From positions 6,758,001-6,822,000 of the forward strand of contig JAGMUV010000001.1 of the NCBI GenBank assembly GCA_020744425.1: a stretch of DNA of 64,000 nucleotides. Direction: 5' to 3'. Under the pieces are notes generated by a model that ran no database searches, was not told where the DNA came from, and saw nothing but the letters and a program-made list of their open reading frames with translations. Source of the DNA: Dactylonectria macrodidyma. Its lineage: Eukaryota; Ascomycota; Sordariomycetes; Hypocreales; Nectriaceae. The translations under genes were made by a program, and so were the position numbers. Below, piece by piece: positions 45,241 to 56,058 of this stretch; position 1 is the stretch's first letter, and each line of letters opens with the position of its first letter.

Positions 45241-47075
45241 AAAATACTTCCCTTTCTGCAAGCAATATGTGTTTCTACTGGGGCGGGGATGAGCTGTAGG
45301 AGACACCCCCAGGTCTTTTCAGATCACTTCCCTACCAGCTGGTCAAGGTGGCACCTGACGCAAATCTTCAACTCCTCAAAAAGTTTGAGGATCGACGTGA
45401 GCAAACCCAACATACAGAGGATGAAAACTGGAAGTGGCATGATGGAGAGGTACATGATTTTAAATCAGCATTGCCGGAAGTTCTGAAGGCGCAGTCCGTA
45501 TATCTCTTCGTCGATGCCCTCAATGAATGCGGAGAAAATCTGTGGTTGAGCTGGTCCAATGGGTTCGAACAGCTGATCAAACAACTCCCACTTAACATGT
45601 CGCCGTTCAAAATTTGTCTTTCACGCCGCCGCTGTCCTGCCCTGAAGCCCGACTATGGATGGGAGATACGCATGGAGCACGCAAATTCGGTGGGTGTGGT
45701 GAAATATGTAAACACGCCCCCAGACTTGGATGGGCTCTACGTTGAGGGTCTTCGCGGGTTGGAAGCAAAGAATGCATCTCGCAAGCTGATACAATGTAAA
45801 TGCTTTTCGAAAAGGCCCATGTCAGTAGCTGAATTGCGGTGGGCTATGGCTATCGACGTTGATAATGATACTGGGCATCCGTCGCTGTCGAGATTTCGAC
45901 AGTCGGAGGAATTTGTGGCTGACGACGAAATCATGGAAAGGAGGATCAAATCTCTCATCCGTGGTCTGGCGGGGATGGTCACCTCAGTTTCTTCAGGATC
46001 CACGGTGCAATTCATCCATCAATCAGTCCAAGGCTTTTTCACAAACAAAGGTCTGGCAATCCTTGGTGGCTCGGATAGCAGCCAGCCACCAACCAATCTC
46101 GAGATAGCAGGTGCTCACCACAACCTGCTCAAAGCATTTATTCGTTACTTGTCAGTGGATGAGATCCAACAAGGACAATCTGGCCCAGTTCTGACCTTCG
46201 CCTTCCTACTTTTGCAGTATGCGAATGAATCGTGGGATTTCTATGCAAGACAGAGCGAAGCGAACGGTACACGTCGAGAGGACTTGTTCTTAGAATTTGA
46301 ATGGTCCTTAAGACAAGACTTCATTCTAGAGACTCGTTTGTATATCTCGGTGATAAGTTCGAATGGGCCACAATTATGCACGTGTTAGCTGAACATGGTA
46401 CAACTGGCCTATTTCATGCTCCACTACAAATGGCGTTACAAACTGGATTTAAGTTCAACTCGAGAGATCGGACTAGGTCATCGCTACAATCATTGGCAGT
46501 TGAAGGTGGCTTTACAGAGATTGTTCGACTACTTCTGATCATCGAAAAGTTTAATGTCAATATAAAGGATGACTCAGAAAACACACCATTGTTGAAAGCT
46601 GCTTTTCATGGCCACATGGAGATTGACAAGCTACTCCTCGCCAATGAAAAGGTTGACGCCAACTCAAAAGACATGATGGGAAGATATACGCCGCTATCAC
46701 AGGCAATCGAGCGTGGCGATATAGAGATTGTTCAGCAGATTGTGGCTACAGGAAAGGCTGACCCGAACTGGACATTGGACTCAAGTGACGTACCACTACT
46801 GATCGCAGATAAACCTGGACACGCGGAGATTGTACAGTTGCTTCTGGCAACGGGCAAGGCTGACACTAGCCGACTTAAGAGACTCTGACAGGGACAGCAC
46901 AGGCTGCTCGACATGGGTGCAAATATGTTGTTCAGCTTCTTCTAGCAACGGGGATGGGTTGCTTAGAGCTACAAGGGACAGCGAGTGTTGTTTTGTACGA
47001 TATCAATTCAGGCTAGATTTGAAATCAAGTGGAAAACCATGGGTAGCGATTAGCTGCTTTGAGACAGCTCATATT
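45241..47075 (+). pseudogene. Truncated NACHT-ankyrin (NLR-like) gene
   Basis: The fragment starts inside the NACHT domain, past the P-loop: a WGGDEL-like strand is followed by TAG at 45297-45299, then LFRSLPYQLVKVAPDANLQL. Walker B reads VYLFVDALNECGEN (about 45500-45540). The C-terminal NACHT part continues through WAMAIDVDND and VQFIHQSVQGFFTNKG. A frameshift near 46290 leads to ankyrin repeats (TPLLKAAFHGHMEIDKLLLA, TPLSQAIERGDIEIVQQIVA, VPLLIADKPGHAEIVQLLLA), stopping at 46888. A further eroded repeat (VVQLLLATG) is visible to about 46960. No start, no P-loop and at least two disabling changes: a pseudogene remnant. Confidence 0.8.
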
Positions 47076-47853
47076 TGATTCAGGCGAGGAGCTGAATATG
47101 ATTGGTTAAACTTCAATAAATGTCAGGCTGTTACTATGCTTCTTCTGAAATGGCAACGGGAGCCACGGCTAGATAACCCGAGCCTGTGCGTTCCTATGCA
47201 TTGATTTTGGTGAATCATGAAATAAGCTCATTCGCCACGAGCATGTGGCTTAGCTAGAGGTGGGCGACAAAACCTCTTACGTTGCTGCATCTGAAGGTTG
47301 TGAAATCATAAGTGGAAGAGAAGAAAAAGTAGGGGACCATGGCTATGAGACAGCCAAGACATTGCAACCATATGATTACGGTTTCCAGACCCTATCGAGG
47401 CACATGACACCGAGTCACATACTATGATACGCTCTAAAGTCATACAGACGGGATGATGGTTAATGGAACACAAAGGTCACAGTAATTATTGCATCGTGCA
47501 TGCTCTAACTTCACCTTCTGTATCTGTGCTACCAGGCTTTCTGACGTCACACTGGCTGACCACACGCTATCACTAATTTGGATAGCCAGTCGACCGGTGT
47601 GGATTTTTGTCCGGGCCCAAGAGACTCTCAGGAGCTATGATTGGTGCCTCGGCGAGATTACAAGGATTAGACCAGCAAGACTTCTCGTCTTGATTTCGTT
47701 CAGCCCTGTAGCTGAAAAAGGTGGCCCGATTTCCATGCGGCCCTCAAATGCTGACATCAAGTGGGGATGGCTTGACAGCTATAAACCTCAAGCCCAACCT
47801 CGCCTTTTGCAACTAACTTTCACTCTCTAATAAATCCTGCCGCCATCATCACC
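47076..47853. promoter_or_regulatory. Upstream region of the large STAND-like gene
   Basis: No gene seen. The proximal 200 bases before the ATG at 47854 (context CATCACCATGT) should hold its promoter. Confidence 0.4.
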
Positions 47854-50800
47854 ATGTCAGCCGGGCCGGCGTCTCGTCTGCCGGATTCGGCACAGCAGAA
47901 AGAGCTCGACCTCATTTGGGAGCAAGTCCAGGCTAAGGTCATTGAGCTCGCGGGCGGGGATCCTAAAAAGATCCGCCGGCATCTTGGCATTAGCAACGTG
48001 ATTGAGCAAATTGACTCGTATAACGACAAGAAGAACCCGGAGAGCACGTCTCGACTCAAGTCGGCCGTCGACAAGACGTTGCAATGCATCCAAACTATCG
48101 GCGGCATCGTCACCCAGGGCGTCTCGGCCGTCTTCGGGCCGGCTGACATGTGCTATAACGCGCTGTCGTTTGTCATCCAGGCTTGGAAGGGGTATGAGGG
48201 CATGTTTGAGAATTTGTCGGAGCTGCTGGAAAAGTGCATCGAGTTCATGGATCGCCTCAGCTACTATACGGAGAAGATGGATGCGAACCTGACCAAGCTC
48301 GCCTGCCAGAACCTTCGACTCTTTGTCGAGATTTGCCATCGCATCGTCCGACTGCGCAAGAAGCATACCAGATTCCTTGCATTCACCAGGCAGCTGTTCC
48401 TCAATGATGACGGCGTACAAGACCTCCTCGCTCTGATGGAGAGGCTTAACGGAAAGGAAGCTCTGCTCGTCGCGGCCCAGACCTTTGAAATCGTGTCCGA
48501 CAGCGCCGGCGACTTGAAGATTATCGTCGAAGGTCAGAACGAACAGCGGAAGAAGCAAGACTCCAAGCAGAGACGACGTACTATAGCCGACGCACTGGCC
48601 TTCCGGAGCGACGAAATCAATAGTACCGGAGAGCCTATTGCGACCTGGCGAAGAACCCTCGACTCTCACATGACCAACATCGTGACCGAGACTGGCGACT
48701 GGTTGACTGAAGATCCAGTCTTCCAGGACTGGGCCCAAGCAGATGTCCCATCCAAGCCTATCCTGGTGCTCCAGGGCGGAAACTATTCAGGCAAGACGTC
48801 GACTATGGTCAACGCGCTGCGTTACCTCCGCCAGCAGACCGAGAACGTGCCGACATCGCGTATCGTGACATCGTATTTCTTCCCCGACGAGAACACGAAG
48901 CAACTTGATGAGTCCCAGGCCGAGCCCATCCTAGAGATGGTTTCAAAGGCCCTGCTCTGGCAGATGGGCATCTCCTTCGAGGCTCTCACCAAAGCGTTCG
49001 CCAACAAAGCCCAGGCTTCCAGGGGCTTCATGGGGTGGCTGGACGTCTGGGAGCAGCTCTACATCAGCAACCCGGAGCGCCTCAACCCGGATACAACCTT
49101 CTTCATGCTCATTGACAGCTCTGACGCGAGCGATGAGCGCATCGAAGCCCTTGTGCCGCTGCTGCAACAGCTTGCTTCGACCACTCTCGGCGGAAAGACA
49201 CGTATACTCTTGACTGCAGGACCCCAAGCCGCCATGGAGTGCGTTAGACAAGTCAAGAGTGTGCAATTTGAGATCATCGATATTGTGGATCGCAACAGCT
49301 CCGACATCGAAAAGTATATTAACTATCGTATGGACAAGATGCCTATGCTGCGAGACCCAACCCGCCCTGGCATCGCCGAGTGGCGCAAGAGGATCCTGGT
49401 CAAGCTGACTGAGAAGTGCGCAGGTGACTATTTCAAGCTCAATTCTAGTCTCAGTGCCCTGTCGCAGATGCATTTGGTCCAAGACATCGAGGAGGTGCTT
49501 GCTCAGGCAGACAATACGAGGTCGGATCAGATCATCGCTGAAATCAGCCATCTCAACAACACCCGCACGCCTAAGGAGATTAAAGAGATCAATGAGATCA
49601 TCATCTGGGTCAACAGCGGTCGTCGGTGGTTCAGCGCCGAGACTGTCGAGGCACTACTGGCGATCAAGCATCAAGCCGAGTCTGCCAACGCGGCTCCATT
49701 CCTCGCTCGGCAGGCCTCAGGATCCCTTCTTGCTGCAGCATCTGGTTCCGGTGGCACACTGGCTGTCTCTCTTCTTCCATTCTCACAGAAACTACTGGAG
49801 ATGTATTTCCTCTTCACCATCACCGAGAACAACGAAGTCAAGTGGCGAGACCCAGAGACAGAAAGTCATATTCCGACCAAAGCGACTTTGCAGGGCGACG
49901 ATTCGAAGATGCTTCAGACTGTCTTGAGTACATCTGGTACCCAGATGGTCTATGACGGCGAGATCGACATTGTTCGACATTTTCTGCACAACGTGTGTCC
50001 GCCGAAGCTGTATGAGCGCTTTGACTTTGAGGCCTTTTTTGAGATGAAGCTCAGAGCTCGACAGAAGGAGTACATTTGCTTTGATGAGGAGAATGCCGAC
50101 ATCCGCATCGCTGTTGCATATCTGACCATTCTCACGAACCCGAGGTTTGAGAATACGAGTAGTCTGGTGCTACTTGCTAGGCGAGATCTCTTTTATCACC
50201 TGAAAAAGGTCGATCTTTCTGCTGCGGATGCAGAGTTGAAATCACAGGTCGGGCCGCTCCTTGTGCTCTTACTAACAGAAGAGGCTGGCGTCAAGACCCT
50301 TTTCATGCCGGCCCCCTCATCCTCATCTTACGAGAGGATGGAAATCGAAACCTCCGACTTGCAAGTCGTGCGGTCTGAGTGGCTTTACTCGTTGGAAGGC
50401 GTCCGGGAGGTCGTGCGGTGGCTGTGTGACTCTGCCGTGACCAAGTCAATCCATGGCAAAGAGGCAGAGGCTTTTGTTAAGGGTATCACTGGCGTGGATC
50501 AAAACTTACACCGGGTTATTTTGTCACACGCGGCCAAACACATGGCACGGCAGCTGTTCTATCAACACGCTGTGAAGAAGCTAGACCTGAATTGTGCGTG
50601 TTTGTTTTTGCGAGGATATCTGATGCGAGTAAGTCACTCTATTCTATTCCGTTTCATGTCATCTTTCTAACAGCCTCCAGTGCGATGCTGGAATCTCTAA
50701 TGCAATGGAAAGCGATTCCGCATTCTACATCGACCAGGAGCAAGACGCGGCCAAGGAAATCGAAAGTACCACCAACTTCGACCTCAAGACGCTCAAGGAG

Positions 50801-52633
50801 ATTGAGGACTGGGCTGCGGTCGCTCTTGATAAGGAGAACAACACACCCGCTCAAGATTCAAACTGGGAATACAAAGCATCCTTCGTCATCAGGTACTTGT
50901 GTTCCTCTGTGCCGGATACTGAAGCAATTATTCGTAACCAAAAGGCTGTGGAGTTGGATCCTCAGAACTTGTATGCCCGCGTCAGTGCTGCTTCTGAAGC
51001 CACGCTCAGCCACGCCGAGGCCATCGAGGCATATTCTGCGCTCAAGGCCGAGGTGGAGGCTGATGTGGACCATGACTACGCTCAACTTCTTGCTACGGTG
51101 TCCATCAGAATGGGTGTCAGACTCTGGCTCATCGGCGAAGACTACGAAGCGGCTGCGCGCGCTCACGTCGAAAGCCTCAAGTACGATTTCGTTGGTTGGG
51201 AATACATGGCTGTTTTGAACAGCTACGCGAGCACATCGAGCCATGAGAGCATCATCAACTTCTTCAGACAGTTGAATGAGCGACATAGCATCTGGGACTC
51301 GGATGCCTATGCGCTTTACGACTATATCAACGACTTTTTCGATAACCAGCACGTCACTGCTGAAGCTGCCGACGCCACAGATGGGTGGGACGTTGTGAAG
51401 ACCTTGTTCAAACTCATGATTGACGGGATGGAAAAGGCTGGACTCTCCGACATTGTCTCGAAAACTCACGCCCTGTTGGCAGAATGCTTATTAGTGTCGT
51501 CCGATGCGTCTATCCGTACGGAAAGAATCCCGCATTACGAAGCAGCGCTAAGTGGCATGAAGGGAGCCGAGTTGTCCGATAGATGGGACTCCAAGTTTGC
51601 CTTTTTCCTCATCATTCATCAGCTCAGTGCTGCGTACTTGGAACAAGCCCTCGGCGCAGAGCCAGGATCTGAGATACTTGAGTCGTACCTTACCAAGATT
51701 GCTGGACTCTTGGACATTGCGGATAGCGAGGGAGACATCGTGCAGGCCACGCCGCCCGCCTGTGCGCTCATCATCTTCCACGGCAAGACGGGCCAGTTTG
51801 CCGACGTGGTGAGCAAGTGGACGCACAAGATCATGCTCGAGGTGCTTGACCTACTGTCCGACGACGACGACGAGAATGACTTCGAAGCGTATCTGTATCT
51901 GGTTCAGCTGCTGATTGCCATGAAGGACGTGGACAATGTGCGGATTGCTTTGCTGATGTTTAAGTGGGAGACGCGCAAGAAGATTATACGCACACTCGAA
52001 GAGGCCGCCCAGGCTACGACGTCGAGTAACAAACACCTGACGCGCAAGTCGAGCTCGGATGCTTTGGACGAAACAAACGAGGGAGAGGAAGCAGAAGAAG
52101 AGGTTGAGGAAGACGAAAAGCAGGAGGATATACTGGAAGAGAGCAAAGAGGAAACAGACGAGGCCAATGAGGAGGCCAATGAGGGTAATGAAGAAGCTGC
52201 CGAGGCTAAGGAAGAGGAACAAGAGGCTAATGAGGATGCGGATGAAGCCGACGAGGACGCGGAAGAGACTCACGAGGACAGAGGCGAGGAACCAGTTGAA
52301 GCCACATGGAGCCTTCTATGTGACGGATGCATACCAGAACTTCTAACTGCCGACATCGCCGTCTACCTCTGCATAGAATGCGCCTCTGTCAACGGCTTTC
52401 ATAAGGAATGCTACGAGCTGCTCAAGAGCGGCAAGCTCGAGCGGCAGCACGAGTGCTCCATGGATCACGACTTTATCCACGTTCCCGAGTGGCCGGCCGG
52501 CCAGGAGCTGCTCAAGGGACACGTTCCGCTCATCGAAACAGGTATCAAAGGCGACGCCGAGGCGAAGCAGGTTGGTTGGATGCCGCTGGAGGAGTGGAAG
52601 ACTAAGTTGAAGAGTCTGTACGTGAGAAACTAG
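47854..52633 (+). CDS. Large STAND-like NTPase with Goodbye-like N-terminus and C-terminal ZZ-like zinc finger
   Basis: Two exons, 47854-50628 and 50681-52633 (52-nt intron, GTAAGT donor, CTCCAG acceptor); 1,575 residues. Residues about 10-200 are helical and resemble the fungal Goodbye module (IWEQVQAKVIELAGGDPKKI; VSAVFGPADMCYNALSFVIQ). A P-loop, GGNYSGKTS, is at 308-316. A Walker-B-like strand FFMLIDSSDAS at about 416 has the first Asp but not the usual DALDE. The middle is helical, and the second exon looks like degenerate TPR/armadillo-type repeats (LDPQNLYARVSAASEATLSH). An acidic Glu-rich coiled stretch lies at about 1389-1465. Near 1470-1535 is a ZZ-like finger: LCDGCIPE, YLCIECASV, HKECYELL and ECSMDHDFIH. 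No frameshift or internal stop. It is probably a cytosolic signalling ATPase; ligand unknown. It sits among dead NLR-type genes but is itself well preserved. Confidence 0.88.
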
Positions 52634-53098
52634 GTGGATGCGATTCTAGTTCCTAGAGTATTATGTTAATACTCTCTCCATCTTCCCGCCTTTGTCCTCA
52701 ACCTCAATATCGTTATGCTGTCAAGTGACCGAATCTCGAGTGACGTAGACACAAACGTGACTCGTGAGCGCTATGTATTTCGCTGACTTTCACCGGACTT
52801 GATGTGATCTGATCGTGGAGTGTACAGAGATATCTGGGTTGAGCCTGAATACAGGGGCTTCGATGCCACCACACCTGGTTATGGTAAAATGCGTAGGCAA
52901 AGACTGTCATTCAGACCTGGGATTCAACTTGGGGGGCTAAAATGAAGTAGATTGTTAGTGCACCGTCCCTATTTTTAGGCGCCACGTCCATGGGTACAGG
53001 TACCATGTCAACCCAGTTATAAAACACTGTCTTCCCGTCAGCACTGATTATCACATCTTCATTACAAGATCACACAGTCCAGCAAGACCACCAACTCA
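52634..53098. other. Intergenic, no supported gene
   Basis: 3' flank of the STAND-like gene and upstream region of the F-box-like pseudogene; nothing else seen. Confidence 0.45.
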
Positions 53099-54262
53099 AT
53101 GGTGTCGCCTCTCCTCAACGCCTCAACTGAAATTATCTGCTCGATATTTGCGTCGCTCGATTCTTCAGACCTTGACCAACTCTGCCTCGTCAATGCAGAC
53201 CCGCACGCCCTTGCTGAGCCCATTTCTGTACGCCCGGGTGACCACCATCAATATAGGCGAGAGAGTCCTAAGCTTGTCGTCGCCGAGGATGACATGGATG
53301 CGGCGATCGAGTGCATCAAAGACATCGACGTGCCGTTTGGCAAAGCTTGGATACAGGGAATACGCTCTAAAACTATGGACGCCTTTGTCGCGCTTTTGCT
53401 CTCTCGGCTCATGCGTTTGAAATGTCTTTACACCGGCGAGAACTTTACCAGAGAGAGCCGCCTCGTTGGTAAGATGCTCAGGGCGGCTCTTTGTGAGCAG
53501 CACGCAAACCTCCCTCGCTTCGAGCATATCGAAGATGCGTCGGCTGTATACTTTTCCCTTGGCATTGACATTCGCAAGTACACAGATGCTAGAATCACGG
53601 CAGACGTCCTGTCACTGTTTTACCTCTCGTCTGTGAAAAGCATCACAGCTTCTATCGACAACACAGACAACTTCACGTGGCTTGGGGCAAAGCCACCGAG
53701 TCCCTCGCGTCTCGAGTCACTAGACTTGGCCATGATCCGGGAAGGTAATCTTGGCCAGGTGCTCAAAGTGACGAGGGGGTTGCTAAAGCTGTAATGGGAT
53801 TGATATTACCGGCCCGACCTTGAAGACCATTTCGTCACCGATGTGATTCATCTCGACCAAATCGCCGCGGATCTCTCTCACGTCCGAGGCACTTTGACCG
53901 ATCTGACTATCTATGCCGGCACTGACATGTCGCGGGCCGAACCTGAGTTTCCTCCCGTCCAGATCGAGGGGAATTCCAACGTCTTCAGTGCTCTCGACGT
54001 GCTCGAGAAACTGGAAGTCCCGCTCCCATTTCTGCTCGGATTTTCACCATCGGATTCAGACACCATCCGGCTAGGCGAGCGTCTCCCAACAAGCATCCAA
54101 TTTCTCACCATCACGGACGACCTCTACCTGCAGGAAGAATGGGCGTGGCGGGACACTGAGGTTTTGCAAGTCATTCGATTGTGGCTGCAAGATTGGAGAA
54201 ACTTGACGCCTCATCTTCGCAAGTTTCATTTGTTGTTGAAGGTGATGGACTACGAGGATTGA
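53099..54262 (+). pseudogene. F-box-like protein, disabled
   Basis: It opens with an F-box-like helix set (LLNASTEIICSIFASLDSSD, LDQLCLVNADPHALAEP). Just after AEP the expected continuation FLYARVTTINIGE is in another frame (near 53218-53270), and the original frame resumes at AEDDMDAAIECIKDID; two opposite frameshifts are implied. The body then reads on (AKPPSPSRLESLDLAMI) to an in-frame TAA at 53792-53794 placed inside LKL-WDWYYRPDLEDHFVTD, and continues in the same frame to 54262 (LEKLEVPLPFLLG, WRNLTPHLRKFHLLLKVMDY). Known relatives are F-box/LRR-like fungal proteins that recruit substrates to SCF ligases. A single-stop readthrough is unlikely given the frameshifts. Confidence 0.65.
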
Positions 54263-54846
54263 GGGCCCGACATGCGACAGGAACTGCAGGATCTGGGTAC
54301 TGAGGCTGAGATAGAGGTTGAGATTACAAAGCTCGCTGGTAGTATGTAGGCAGTACCAAGTAACTAGAGCCATGAAGGACATTGGAGAAGAGAATTATCT
54401 TGCTCTATAGTGCAAAGAGGGCAGTATACAGCACTGTCAGCAATGATATACAGCACTAAGAGCTACACTCTTATGAACCACAAATCAACGATAAGACTAT
54501 TCTACCTCTGGCTAAACAAACCATCACCACCCTCATGAATCAATGACATGGCATCCTTTCCAAAGTCCATTCCTCAGACGCCGGCCCTCACAGCCGAGCA
54601 AAGTTAAATTGGTCGCGTGTGGACACTCCACCGACAAGGTTGCTAAGATCATATGGTGGATTACTATCAACTACATGAGCAAGTGTAGCAACCGGGATTG
54701 AGAAGTTCCGAGATGGGAATAAGGTGGGATAGATATATGAGGTCTCATACCTAAGACAGTGTGAATATGAGCGGAGGCGGCTTGATAAAGATTATATATA
54801 ATTCATCACATATGGAAATTCTTACGAGACAAAGGTAGAAAGGGCT
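54263..54846. other. Intergenic between convergent F-box pseudogene and esterase
   Basis: No gene seen. Confidence 0.45.
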
Positions 54847-55656
54847 CTACATGTCTTCTTTCTTGAGGATTTGAATCAGACCGTTGGCGATGTGCTCTCC
54901 CATCCATGCATAGCCATCCGCAGTCAGATGCAGTCCATCATCCCAATACAATGTGCGCTCCGCCTCAGTGAGGGAGTGGTACGGGATGTGAGAATACAAG
55001 TCAAACGTATAGCTGTTGAACAATCAGATATGACGGCACTTTCGCTGAAAGGGATCCCGTACAAATTCGGCTGTGAATGGAATAGAATTTGTTGATTGAG
55101 CCCGTGTCGGTTGATCTCAAGCCACTCGGGTTTGGCTTGACACTCTGGGACAGTGAGGGCGAGAACCTTGCTCCCATTCATAATTGCTGTGTTCCAGTAT
55201 GATTTTAAAGCGTCAAAGACCTTTTCCACTGATAACAACCGTCCTAGGTCGCTGATACATGGGTAAAGTCAGAAAGCGTCAGTATGAGACTAATACTCAT
55301 AGTACGTACTTGGTGCCCCCGAGAATTATAACCCAATCGTATGGAACAGCATTGACTGCAAATATGAATATCCAAGTTAGCATAACCTGTACTAATTTTA
55401 GGTAGTTATTAAAGATGACGTGAGGGATAACTTGATAGTACATGCCCTCTTGGTTGAAGCGACGTTGAAACGATGACGACGAAGCAACATCTCCAGGGAC
55501 ACCGCTTGTGCGAATTCTGATTTCTCTGTCGGGAAACTCAGCGTTGAGTCTCTCTTCCAGTGTTTCTGAGTAGGGACTTTCGCCTAGGCCATAATTGTGG
55601 AAGCCTTGTGTGAGCGAGTCGCCAAAGCAGAGGATGTTGAGGGAATTGTCCGACAT
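54847..55656 (-). CDS. SGNH/GDSL-type hydrolase (esterase/lipase)
   Basis: Exons 55656-55310, 55251-55063 and 55012-54847 (58- and 50-nt introns) give 233 residues. Block I is ILCFGDSLTQGFHNYG with the nucleophilic Ser, block III is VIILGGTNDLGR with the oxyanion Gly and Asn, and block V is WDDGLHLTADGYAWMGEHIA with the Asp-x-x-His pair. All catalytic residues are present. The first exon contains about 70-80 bases between QEG and PYDWVIIL (55360-55440) that relatives lack. It is open in frame, so it may be an unrecognised intron of a multiple of three or a genuine insertion. No signal peptide is visible, so the enzyme is probably intracellular. I favour the second in-frame ATG (55656, MSDNSLNIL) over 55671. 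Substrate unknown. Confidence 0.85.
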
Positions 55657-56058
55657 AGCGTTTTCTCGCATAAGCTGTACTCTTTCTATGGTTTGAGGAT
55701 CAGCCTAGACTCGATTACAAGTGCGACTGGTGTTGTGGATTGCTAGCGATATCGAGCAGCGTGAATGCTATAGCTCGGCTTTGCGGGGTTAATAGACAAG
55801 GCTGCTGCAACCACAAAATGACGAGAAGTTTCGCGACATTTTTGGTAGGTCAGCAAAGAAGGCAAAAAAGATAGCCGAAGTTGATCCGATGCATCAGTTG
55901 CAGGAAGCTCTTGATGGTTGCGGTAAATAGTCCCAATTGGTTTCCACGCTACCATTTCACACTTAAGCTCCTAAGAACGGGGGGATTGGCTACTGTGGCT
56001 TAGAAGCTCGCATAATGAGGTTTTTGCAGTGCAGGGCTGAAACCTGTCAATTTATTAC
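55657..56058. other. Intergenic, no supported gene
   Basis: Holds the esterase promoter and the 3' flank of the permease gene. Confidence 0.45.
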
